Shown here one piece after another: positions 18,501-27,100 of a stretch of DNA of 64,000 nt (position 1 is the first letter of the stretch; each line of letters starts with the position of its first letter). The stretch is from Clarkia xantiana subsp. parviflora (Eukaryota > Streptophyta > Magnoliopsida > Myrtales > Onagraceae). The position numbers were made by a program, and so were the translations under genes. The notes beneath the pieces are model-generated. The model had not been told where the DNA came from. It did no database searches and was given only the letters and a program-made list of their open reading frames with translations. The stretch spans positions 310,001-374,000 of the forward strand of contig JAPTYO010000021.1 in assembly GCA_036873135.1 (NCBI GenBank), in the 5' to 3' direction.

Positions 18501-19367
18501 GGTCGTAGAGTAGATGCCTCATTGTTGGCCATGAAACCATCTAGAAACCTTCCTAATGATGTTGGGGTAGGTGGACGCAGGGACTTTGACCTGAATGATG
18601 ATGCTCTAGGTGCTGAACCATCAACTTCAAGCCAACATGTTAAGACTACGGTTCTACCTCTTCACACTCTTCATGGCTTACGAATGAATGGCGCTGACAT
18701 GGGAAACTTTTCTGCATGGTTTCAACCTGGAACAACCTATCCAGCTGTAAGCCTCCCATCCATGTTATCTGAGAGAGGAGAGCAGCAGCCTTATCCTTTT
18801 GTTGCCTCAGGAGGACATCATGCTAGGATGTTGGGTCCTTCTTCTGGTGGAATTGCATTCAATCCCGACATGTACAGAGGGTCGTTACTGTCTTCTTCAC
18901 CTGCTGTGCCCTTCCCGTCCAGTCCATTCCAGTACTCTGTTTTCCCCTACGGGACGAGCTTTGCATCTCACTCTGGTAGTGCGACTACATATGTGGACCC
19001 ATCATCGGGTGGGAGAATCTGCTTCCCTTCTGTTAACTCGCGGCTTTTGGGGCCTTCAAGTGCAGTTACAGCATCTTTTCCTCGCCCGTATGCTGTGAGT
19101 GCAATGGCATCCCCTTTCTCAGACGGCAGTAGTAACACTAACAGTGGTGTTGAGAGCAGTAAAAAGTGGACTGGCAGGGGAGGGCTGGACCTGAACACGG
19201 GACCTGATGGAGGAGATGTTGAAGGGAGAGATGAGACATCACCTCTCCTGTCCAGACAACTCCTCCAATCTCAGGCTCTAGCAGAAGAGCAAGCAAGGAT
19301 GTATCAAGTGTCTAATGGCGTTATGAAAAGGAAAGAGCCTGATGGCGGTTGGAACAGCTATCGATAA
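12380..19367 (+). CDS. SUO: SUO-like BAH and TFIIS N-terminal domain protein (three coding exons; BAH exon damaged)
   Basis: Arabidopsis SUO is a large nuclear protein with a BAH domain, a TFIIS N-terminal (LW) domain and C-terminal GW motifs, reported in microRNA-guided translational repression. I place coding exons at 12380-12526, 14853-15213 and 15324-19367. The start MHGKGEGEECRR and exon 1 end SFFCK match the family N-terminus; donor AAG/GTAATG, acceptor TTAACAG/GAC. Exon 2 is the BAH domain. Exon 3 (1347 codons) has the LW domain at about 15560-16040 (VERLVQVM, NIGKSVNHLRTHK, RKARSLVDTWKKRV), a long disordered serine-rich middle, five DLN motifs and two GW motifs (GGWKG near 18153, GGWNSYR at the end). 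Total length of about 1,520 residues is close to the family. A stop and frame change in exon 2 mean the full product is not encoded as written. Confidence 0.88.
12527..14852 (+). other. Intron 1 of the SUO-like gene (2326 bp)
   Basis: It begins GTAATG and ends TTATCTTAACAG. AT-rich, with no recognised gene; an open stretch at 12772-13011 has no family resemblance. A poly-T insertion flanked by a 14-base duplication lies at 14672-14719. Confidence 0.7.
14672..14719 (-). mobile_element. Tiny 5'-truncated retroposon remnant with target duplication
   Basis: ggtactgcttagtt occurs at 14672-14685 and again at 14706-14719. Between them lies a T run followed by gacgaag, that is, on the - strand, a few bases followed by poly-A. 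This is the layout of a severely truncated LINE- or SINE-mediated insertion. Confidence 0.5.
14853..15213 (+). CDS. SUO: Coding exon 2 (BAH domain) of the SUO-like gene, with stop and frame change
   Basis: The first part reads DGRKINVGECALFKPPEDSP, continues through NNLTLGVNWLYRSTEVKLGK and reaches APNEVS, then a TAG at 15051-15053. From about 15049 the next frame continues the same domain: IPAASLLHPCKVAFLPKG, then FVCRRVYDVE and CLWWLTEKNDLN, ending at donor AAC/GTGAGT. About four family residues (a FYSFHKD-like stretch) are missing at the switch. The frame offset equals a loss of 2 modulo 3 bases, and the length suggests about 11 bases. No intron of plausible size can bridge it. It is either a real lesion or an assembly error. 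Confidence 0.8.
15214..15323 (+). other. Intron 2 of the SUO-like gene (110 bp)
   Basis: GTGAGT at the start and TTTTCCTACAG at the end. Removing it joins LTEKNDLN to EQQEEINQLL in phase 0, which matches the family order. Confidence 0.85.
15324..19367 (+). CDS. SUO: Coding exon 3 of the SUO-like gene (TFIIS N-terminal/LW domain to C-terminus)
   Basis: A single open exon of 1347 codons with no breaks, which argues for recent or present selection. The helical-bundle LW domain is near its start. Later come DLN motifs in LEFDLNEG (about 17928), LDFDLNAPGE (about 18284), LGLDLNQIGE (about 18437), RRDFDLNDDA (about 18577) and GLDLNTGPDGG (about 19186). The stop TAA is at 19365-19367. Bases 15252-15323 are open in frame but belong to the intron. 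Confidence 0.9.
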   Translation, partial: EQQEEINQLLQKTQVEMHPKQMSGPMSTAQSKPLSDPVQIIVSQGKGKKKERGDHNSDVEERERYEKLEDGDPDLLKLESSLKSEIAKVTEEGPLVDAEGVERLVQVMFCEKNEKKADLSARSMLTGVIAGTDKLECLRSFVGLRGLSVLDDWLQEIHKGKISDGSGLKDNGKSIEEFLLLVLHALEKLPVNLQALQLCNIGKSVNHLRTHKSLEIQRKARSLVDTWKKRVAAEMSISDTRPSSTQAVSWSGKSRVPEVSLGNRQAGGSSEFGPNSPIVHGSLPKTAPTKLVHGETEPAFGSLGSTKVAASHLSNFKDGQLKPTITSTTSDLLLSTTSRDERSSGSSPSHNNSQSCSSDLVKAGSVSLKEDARSSTAGSSKLSSGFSQSKKSTNGFPGSAVWESKPSRTGSLQKNVTLDTACQAGLTVEKAVDVSGDGDGNGNDHKLIVKIPNKGCNPAQAETDVSPDEISVMTNRASSPSFAESPDQPGVAMEEKVDACQASVNSDANSDSWQSNDVRDLLTACDDDGDSSDAVGDRDKHLKSEENPPKMLDILRNAGKFSEASFSPMNALIESCVNFASTNKRPVSRGDDAGMNLLASVAAGEMFKAELKSPDESPKRNLASAGQDFAGNDSAMKASPRAPQNCLLKEYTSSDKGDCRISTLCPETIPEVKKELNSSSMDMETAAEPCPRSNETVNGMAIGTPSPAAVSTVTNVVKNEIYGGKQLIEQNGLNLHGILGAKDKPDCLSLVENTFTIDITSAKAEEGAGEVVYASGAVEEKPSERILAETIDKEVKNIDKQNMKKLRERDVVRNDKQNELKNDKLLALNSETSECRLPGTGSIAVETEQCSSTTTLAAATQGSGTSLRLEFDLNEGLDAEDTKFGEPVSYRLPNSTTVPLISLLPPAASSHNAGLPAPIAVAASLKGNFIPPNDLLKAKVELGGWKGSAATSAFRPAEPRKIVEKSIRMLDPTNSSSSYSAKKNRPPLDFDLNAPGEKIIEDAAPEHSVLQMTSLYSNCRTSSQHEMTGSTRHTGSIGLGLDLNQIGEAADVSNFVVGNGRRVDASLLAMKPSRNLPNDVGVGGRRDFDLNDDALGAEPSTSSQHVKTTVLPLHTLHGLRMNGADMGNFSAWFQPGTTYPAVSLPSMLSERGEQQPYPFVASGGHHARMLGPSSGGIAFNPDMYRGSLLSSSPAVPFPSSPFQYSVFPYGTSFASHSGSATTYVDPSSGGRICFPSVNSRLLGPSSAVTASFPRPYAVSAMASPFSDGSSNTNSGVESSKKWTGRGGLDLNTGPDGGDVEGRDETSPLLSRQLLQSQALAEEQARMYQVSNGVMKRKEPDGGWNSYR

Positions 19368-20233
19368 CAGACATTCATGTAGTTTCCAACTTACAGGTGA
19401 TAATGATTGTAGATGCCTTAGATTTGAATCTCACTGTTTACAAATATATATGATTTACATTCTTGCTTTGGGTCTTGTTATACAATTGTGGGATAAGAGC
19501 AGAAGCTACCTCATCAATTATTTATGCTCTTGGCTTAATAATTACCGCTTTTATAGAAGTGAGCTGTTTGTCACGTGCTTGTTAGACTGTCTGTATATTT
19601 GCAGAAGCCAAGTCTCTAATTTTTAGATTGCAGGTGGCATGATATAGTTGGATGTGGTGTCGGAGAAGGGACACTAATGAAGAAAATAGAGGGATGACAG
19701 GCAGACTTTTGGAACTCTGTAGGTAGGAGGAGATTGAGGCATTATGCTGCATGTGGGCATCACCCTTGATTTTGTAGATTCGTCCGGTTCGGTTCCTTGT
19801 AGATAATTGGATGTGACACTGATTTATATATATCACTTCTATCTTCTTTCCCCCAGTTCAAAAGTCTCCAGCTGCTCTAGGGTGGTGGGATCAGGATTTA
19901 TTTCGGGTGGCAAGATTGTAACTGATTTTCCATTTGACCAAAAGATCGATTGTGTCCCAAAAGAACGTCTCCAATCCCATCTTTCAGCTGGCTCCAACCA
20001 GGTACTGGGTGTGTTTGTTGGTCCTAGTCTTTTCCTCTGTAGATAGTGTTTAACTTGATGGAAGAGATTTGGGTTTGCATTGCTGAGGCTGAGGATGGAC
20101 TGCCACGGGAAACAGATAGATCATCTTTTTGTCACTAATGATGAGATATATTCATGAGAAGTTGATTTAGAAGTAGGGCTCTGCACTGCCTCATCTGTTT
20201 ATAAGCTTCTTCTTCTTCTTTCTATAGTGGTAT
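19368..20233 (+). other. 3' untranslated and downstream region of the SUO-like gene
   Basis: No coding sequence is recognised. AT-rich stretches near 19440-19470 and 19820-19840 could contain the cleavage site, but I see no decisive polyadenylation signal. The Mutator-like MITE begins at 20234, just after a tagtggtat target. Confidence 0.5.
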
Positions 20234-21062
20234 GGGTTAAGAACACAGTAGGGGCCTGAATGTTTGCCCATGTTGCCAAAAGGGTCTGAATTGAAAAATG
20301 ATATTATTAAGGGCATGAATTTTGAGTTATGTTTATATGAGAGGTCTCCGATCTATTTTTTCTGTTAAAAGTGACGGAAAGTGGTCACATGCTTGGCATG
20401 TGATCGTAAATAAGTTGAAAACCCGAAAATGCCCTCCGACCAAAGTGTGCACCTCACATGCTTGACCTAAAAAGACGAAAATACCCTTTAAGCCACCACG
20501 ACTCCGGCGACCACCACCCCGACTCCGGCAACCACCACCCGGTTCCGGCGACCACCACCCGACTCCGGCGACCACCACCCGGACTCTGGCGACCGTCAAA
20601 AAAGCTCCGATCGGAGCTTTGGAGCCCCGTTCGGAGCCACAAAGCTCTGATCGGAGCTCTGTGGCTCCGATCGGAGCTTTTTTGGCGGTCGCCGGAGTCG
20701 GGGCGGTGGTCGCCGGAGCCGGGTGGTGGTCGCCGGAGCCGGGTGGTGGTTGCCGGAGTCGGGGCGGCGGCGGTGGTCGCCGGGGCGGTGGCCGGAGCCG
20801 TGGTGGCCTTAAGGGCATAATTAGTGTGCATGAGTATTTTAGATATTTCACATTTCATTAATTAAACTGATAAATTGTATAATAATTGCAAAATGGTAAT
20901 TCTGTCATTTCACGTGGTTTCGTTACATTTAACAGAAAATTTGGATGGAAACCCGAAAAAACACAAACATGAAAATTCAGGCCCTTAATAATACCATTTT
21001 TCAATTCAGACCCCTTTTGGCAACATGGACAAACATTCAGGCCCCTATTGTGTTCTTAACCC
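20234..21062. mobile_element. Mutator-like MITE, 829 bp, with perfect 9-bp target duplication
   Basis: Terminal inverted repeats of about 90 bp begin gggttaagaacaca and end tgttcttaaccc. tagtggtat is duplicated exactly at 20225-20233 and 21063-21071; nine-bp duplications mark the Mutator superfamily. The core (about 20490-20810) is GC-rich, built of ccggcgaccaccacccg units on the left and their complement on the right, around gctccgatcggagc palindromes. Proline/arginine-rich open stretches in it are composition artefacts. There is no transposase, so it is non-autonomous. Confidence 0.88.
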
Positions 21063-22720
21063 TAGTGGTATTTTAGGTGTGGTTAGTTTTGAATATTAAC
21101 TACACCTGATTAGATTATAAGGTTAAAGAGTCTATTTGTGCCATATGTTTGGCCAATGTTGGCTTTTAGTGTCATATGTTTTATTTTGTATGTTTTTAGT
21201 CCCCATATGTTTGCATTTTGTAGACTTTTGATGCGTCTGTTAGTCAACAGTTAAGTTTGACAGTTAAATAGTTCTAGTTTTTTCAATTTATTCCGGCCAC
21301 CGCCTAAAGTCCCGATTGATGGTCATCAGTGAACTTGGATGGTAGCCGGCGGCCATGTGCGGATTCCGGCGGCCTTGAGCGGATTCCGGCGGCCTTGAGC
21401 GGCGGCCGAAATACTTTGGGCGGTGACCGAAAAAAGATTAGGAACTAAAATGACTATATATAACCGAATATATATATATATAAAGAAATGATTGTCCATG
21501 CGAAAGGCAACGTGCGACTCTCATCCGACTGAGTGTTGAAAACAAAATGCCCTTTATAAATTCAAAAATTACACGCATACCTCTATAAAGTTGCGATGAT
21601 AAACCTATGCAACAATCATCTTTCCTAAATGTTCATAACCTATAAAATAGTGCATGATTTCTCAGTGTATTAATAATATTAATGATAACAATAAAGTATA
21701 GAAGATTTACACTGTTACATATATATATACAATTGAATGTCACCAGATCTTTTAAATGAGAAAGAACTAGGATAAGTCTTCGGCCTGCTAAGATTAGGAT
21801 GATGTGAAGAGTCTGGTAAATCTCAGGGATTGTTCAGGAAACCTTCGGTTTTGAATGGCCAAAAAGAGCTCAAGAAACTGTTTATTTTTTCTTTCTTTTG
21901 TCCCCCTTATAATGAACATTAAACCCCTATTTATAATAATTCAAGAGCTAGGGTTTACATGTAAAATAGTAATAATATTAGGGTTTTCTACTATGCCTGT
22001 GAAACAATATGCTTTTGTTTTTTTACTAGTGGGGTGGACTTAATTGTAATATAGATAAAACTTTAAAAGTATGAAAAAATATAATTTTTTTTTAACTACA
22101 CCTAATATTTGCATCATAATATTAGTTTTCCTATGGGGTTCACTTTAGGGCAATATAAAAATATTAAAAGATAGTGTCACAGGCATGGTGCTTGTGGAGC
22201 ATAGTAGAAAGACCCAAAATATTACGACATATATTCATAAAATATAATCTAAATATGCATCAAATACATTCTAAATATTATAAATATATTTCAAAATATT
22301 TGATTATTTGTTATCCTAAAATACGTCAGAGCCTTCTTGGATACTTCGTAACTTGTTATATTTGACAATTTCCACTTTTAACACGCCACATGTCATCATT
22401 ATGAATGCGCTATGAGCGTGTTGCACGTGCTACAAAATCAGGTGTTAACCGTTTGCCCCATTTTAGACGTACTCCCGTTAAACATTTTCGATGAGTTTGC
22501 CCAAAGATAAGGACATACCGATTTTAGTTAAGAAGCATGTATTCTTCCGAGTCTTTAAGTTTGTGAGGCGGGTCCTATGCTTATTTCGAATAGTGTGGCG
22601 TCGAGCATATTCGGGACGTCATTGTGCCAATGAAGGAAAAATGTGATGTTGAATTGTATAAAATCTAGCGCAACGACGTTGAAAGGGTTTAAAATGTGAT
22701 GACTGGTATATTTGGGAAAA
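21063..22720. other. AT-rich intergenic region with a partial foldback relative
   Basis: At about 21120-21290 the text (gccatatgtttggccaatgt; gttagtcaacagttaagttt; gacagttaaatag) resembles one arm of the foldback element at 11044-11862, so a one-armed diverged relative is likely. At 21350-21420 ggattccggcggccttgagc is repeated twice. The rest, to 22720, has no recognised gene or repeat. Confidence 0.5.
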
Positions 22721-23110
22721 TGTTAAATTCCACATTGGGCCGAGTCAAACCCAACGGGCCAACATAGAGCAACCATTTTTACAAGTGGGGGTTCCATCCT
22801 AAAACCAATTGGTGATAGGAGGAGGTAGCCCACTTGCTTATATGGTGCTCAAATTCAAACACACCACCGGTGTGGTATTCTCACAGTGGAGAGATACTTC
22901 AACACTCCCCCGCACTGTGAGGACTCTTTAACTAAGGCACCGGCTTTTTCAAATCCGGACGGGTTGGGACTTAATTTCAACAAACCCCACTCTCACGCCA
23001 GGCCCGACCCGGTAACCTTGTACGTGGAGCCAACAAAGGGGACAAACCCAACACCGCCTATCGGAACCGGGCTCTGATACCATGTTAAATTCCACATTGG
23101 GCCGAGTCAA
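22721..23110 (-). mobile_element. TRIM retrotransposon, 5' LTR truncated
   Basis: On the - strand: a 28-bp remnant of the 5' LTR (23110-23083, ending ggaatttaaca), the initiator-tRNA-Met-type primer binding site tggtatcagagc (23082-23071), an internal region of about 178 bp with no coding capacity, the polypurine tract gcgggggag (about 22913-22905) and a 3' LTR of 184 bp (22904-22721, TGTTGAAG to TTTAACA) with a TATA-like ccatataag. These proportions fit terminal-repeat retrotransposons in miniature. The right LTR stops abruptly where element 3 begins. Confidence 0.8.
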
Positions 23111-23451
23111 GGCCGCCTATCGAGGAGGGCCGCCTGCAGGGCCGCGCGGAGTATCGGAATTCTGAAGAATTCAAGGTGGCTGCTGTAGAGTTCTGCAAGT
23201 CCGAGATGGAGGATGTTTTATACAACGCCGTCGAAGAGCTCTATACAGCCTACCCGGATTCCATCGACTTCACGAAGTCCGAGACTCTCGCCCCCGTCGC
23301 GGAGAAGTACTTCAACCTCCCCGCGGAGAGTGAAGAGGCCGCTACCGTGGACCCGACTCCGCCAGCTGCGGAGCCTTCTGCCCAGGCCCCTCCGAACCTT
23401 GCTCCCTCCGATGCTGCTGAGGATCCATCTTCCAACAAGGACCAAGTCTAA
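23111..23451 (+). pseudogene. C-terminal fragment of the antisense gene of element 3
   Basis: Open from the junction at 23111 to the TAA at 23449-23451, about 110 codons, with no start of its own. It reads EEGRLQGRAEYRNSEEFKVA, then FCKSEMEDVLYNAVEELY and AYPDSIDF, ending acidic and proline-rich (SEEAATVDPTPPAAEPS). The stretch from EYRNSEEF lines up with EYKASSAYQAAMD...MIAPDFPF in the antisense protein of element 1. Function unknown. The N-terminal part was lost at the breakpoint. Confidence 0.65.
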
Positions 23452-23659
23452 TGTTACATCTTTTAGTTCTTGTAGTCTTTCTCCTTCGTTTTTTGTATCC
23501 GAACTCCTAGGCCTTCGAGCCTTTATATAAGGAATTTCTTTCATCTGTTTTGGTCTCGATAATCGTTTGCGCTTATCTAAAGCGGCTTTAAATTCGTTAC
23601 TCAGAACGTTTCGATGCACCATTTGAGATGACTCCATACGTCCTTCCGACGCTTTACTC
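23452..23659. other. Spacer between antisense gene end and 33-bp array (element 3)
   Basis: About 200 bases with no recognised gene; probably the 3' untranslated region of the antisense gene. Confidence 0.4.
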
Positions 23660-23960
23660 GGGACTTCACCATTTATTTCTCGTCCAATAGGGACTTCACC
23701 ACTTAAGGTTTCTCGTCCAATCGGGACTTCACCACTTGAGGCTTCTCGTCCAATCGGGACTTCACCACTTAAGGCTTCTCGTCCCATCGGGACTTCACCA
23801 CTTAAGGCTTCTCGTCCAATCAGGACTTCACCACTTAAGGCTTCTCGTCCAATCGGGACTTCACCACTTAAGGCTTCTCGTCCAATCGGGACTTCACCAC
23901 TTAAGGCTTCTCGTCCAATCGAGACTTCACCACTTAAGGCTTCTCGTCCCTGCCTTTCAA
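23660..23960. repeat. 33-bp tandem repeat array, about 9 units (element 3)
   Basis: The unit ggcttctcgtccaatcggga plus cttcaccacttaa repeats every 33 bp (cgtcc at about 23714, 23747, 23780, 23813 and onward). GTCC and GGAC flank a short loop in each unit. It occupies the same place, downstream of integrase, as the 49-bp array of element 1, but the unit is unrelated at first sight. Confidence 0.92.
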
Positions 23961-24049
23961 GGCCATTTTCAACACCCCCTAGGGCTTTTACCGCGCCAAA
24001 TCAGACGACTTTAATCGTACCCTTTAAGGGCTTTTTTCGTACCTGTTAA

Positions 24050-24153
24050 GGCTTTTGGCCGCATCATATTGACGACTTACGCGGACCTGTTAAGGCTTTT
24101 TCATGCCCGTTAAGGATTTTGGCCGCATCATATAGACGACTTACGCGGACCCA
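24050..24153. repeat. 64-bp direct duplication next to the integrase break
   Basis: ttttggccgcatcatattga at about 24053 returns at about 24117 with one change, followed by cgacttacgcggacc in both. It sits between the 33-bp array and the integrase truncation. Confidence 0.8.
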
Positions 24154-27100
24154 TTAGGGTCTCTTCTTCAAGCCATCCATCACGATCTTGTTGGCTGACT
24201 CTACCTGACCATTGGTTTGAGCGTGGTGGACTGAAGCGGTCCGATGTTCGATATTCAACTCCTCCAGGTACTCCTTCAACTGAGCCCCATTAAACGGAGG
24301 GCCATTGTCGCTGATCAACACTCGAGGAATCCCATACCGGGATATGATTTGAGTTTGGAGGAATTTGAGGATCTGCTGCCCCGTCGTCTTGGCCAATGCC
24401 TTAGCCTCTATCCACTTTGAGAAGTAATCGATAGCCACGAGCAAATACTTGCACTGACCTTTCGCTTGGGGAAGAGGTCCCACCAAGTCAATCCCCCATT
24501 GCGCGAAGGGCCATGCACTCCTGATGGGCATTAAGTCCGCGGCGGGAGCCACGATATTTGGAGCGTACTTCTGGCATGCATCACAGGATCGGACCATTGC
24601 TGTCGCCTCCTTGTTCATCGAAGGCCAATAGTAGCCCAAGTTCAGCGCCTTCCTTACAAGAGATCGGGCCCCTTCATGACAGGCTGCGACTCCCTCATGT
24701 AGTTCCCTCAGGATCTGATTCGTGTCGGGTTCCGCCACGCATTTTAAGAAAGGCTTTACATACCCTTTTTTGTATAACTGGTTGTCCACTATCGCGTAGT
24801 TGTCCGCAATCCGACGCAACCTGACAGCTGCCACCTTGTCATCGGGAAGTGCCCCCGTAGTCAGGTATGTGACCATCGGGGTCATCCAAGTGGGCTTCTC
24901 TTCTTCTTCCGATCCCGTCTCAATAGCGCAGATCTCCGCTGGATCAATGTTTGAGATAATCACCTTCTCTAGGAAATGTACCTTTCGATTCTCCTCGGGG
25001 GCCACTCCCAGAGCAAACTTGCTTAAGGCATCTGCTTCCTCGTTTTCTTCCCTCGGGATCGCCTCGATATCGAAGCTTTTGAAGCTTCCCTTCAAAGTCT
25101 GCACCTCGTGCAAATACTTCTTCATTGTCGGGCTCCTGGCTTCATAGTTCCCCTGGACTTGATTTACAACCAAGCTGGCATCACACTTCACCTTTAGATG
25201 GTCGACCCCCGTACCCTTGGCAATCTTGAGGCCCGTGATGAGAGCCTCGTATTCTGCTTCATTGTTGGTGGCTTTGAACGTCAACGCCAAGGCATATCGT
25301 AGGGGCTCGCCTCCACCGGGCGGTATCAATACGAATCCTGCCCCCGAGCCTTCTACACTCGATGAACCATTAGTGTACATCTCCCAGGTGTTCTCCTCAT
25401 TTGGCTGTTCTGTTATCGGGGCTTGTTCTGCTATCTGGGCCTCTTCCATGGTTGCCCCCTCTGCGGGACCCGTTACTTCCAGATCGGGTGCCGTAGACTC
25501 AGCTATAAAATCTGCCAATGTCTGGCCCTTAATAGCAGCTCTCGGAGCAAAATGAATACGGAACTCCGTCAGCTCGATGGCCCATTTCACCAGTCTCCCC
25601 GACGCCTCCGGTCGGTTCAAAAAGTGCTTCAGGGGCTGATTAGTCAATACCGTGACTTCATGGGCATGGAAGTAAGGTCGTAGTTTTCGAGCGGCAATAA
25701 CCAACGCAGAGAGATACTTCTCAATAGCGGGATAATTTATTTCAGACTTGGCAAACGCCTTGCTTACATAATAGATAGGCACTTGGTTGCCCTTGACAAT
25801 TTTGATCAAAACAGAACTAACAGCCACATCAGAAACAGCCAAATAGAGATAAAGCGGCTCGCCTGGGACTGGTTTCGCCAACGGCGGAAGGGTTCGGAGG
25901 TGCTGCTTGAGTGTCTGGAACGCCTCCTCGCACTTGTCGGTCCATTCGAACTTCTTGTGGGCCCTCAGCACATCAAAAAATGGCATGGCTCGGTCACTCG
26001 CCTTGGATAGGAAGCGATTCATCGCGGCCAACCGGCCATTCAGCACCTGAACCTCCCGATGAGTCTTCGGGGACTGCATCTCCTCGATTGCTCGCAGCTT
26101 CTCAGGGTTTACCTCGATTCCTCTCTGGCTCACCATGAACCCTAGGAACTTCCCCGAGTTCACCCCGAAAGCACATTTGTCGGGGTTCAGCCGAACCTGA
26201 TGGAACTTCATCCGCTCAAACGCCGCCGCCAAGTTCTGGACATGGTCTCCTGCCTGTCGGGACTTCACCAGCATGTCATCCACATACGCCTCCATGGTTT
26301 TCCCCAGCATGTCTCCAAACAGCTTGTTCACCATCCGTTGGTAAGTTGCTCCGGCATTGATCAATCCGAAGGGCATCACGTCGTAGTGGTAGACGTCACT
26401 GTCGGCATAGAAAGCCGTATGGGGGGCATCCTCCTTCGCCATCTTGATCTGGTTGTATCCGGAATAGGCATCCATGAAGCTCAGAAGTTCATGTCCCGAT
26501 GTGGCATCCACCAGCTGGTCAATCCTCGGAAGCGGGTAGCAATCCTTCGGGCAGGCCTTGTTCAAGTCGCGGAAATCGACACACATCCGCCACTTCCCGT
26601 TACTCTTTCGCACCAGGACTGGATTAGCAAGCCAAGTCTGGAATCGGAGCTCCTTGATGAATCCAGCGTCGAGCAGTCTGCCCACCTCTTGCTGGATCGC
26701 GATCCTCTTGTCTGCACCCATTGGACGCCTTCTCTGCGCGATAGGCTTGATCGCGGGATCTATCTTCAGCTCGTGCACAATCACGTCGGGGCTGATTCCT
26801 GGCATATCACTCGGGGACCAGGCAAACAGCTCCTTAAACTCCTTCAGAAGCTCGATCAGTTCTCGGGCTCTTTCCTCCGACAAAGCAGACCCGATTTTTA
26901 CCTTCCTCTGAGGTCCATCAATCTCAACCTCCTTCAGGTCCTCCATGGGGGCGGGACGCCCATACTCCTCTCGAGGATCGGCATCAGTCTGAAGGACAGT
27001 CATGGCTTCCCTCCTTCTCCTTCGGGTAGCATTAACATAGCATTTTCGCGACGCCACTTGATCACCCTTGACCTCTCCAACTCCGTTGTCAGTCGGGAAC

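Noticed and set aside
20333..20861. Proline- and arginine-rich open frames on both strands
   Set aside because: Low-complexity GC-rich core of the Mutator-like MITE; composition keeps frames open.
22886..23077. 63-codon + strand open frame
   Set aside because: It covers the polypurine tract, internal region and primer binding site of the TRIM.
23660..23960. 33-bp regular repeats, CRISPR-like in length
   Set aside because: No unique spacers, a plant retrotransposon context and direct head-to-tail units.
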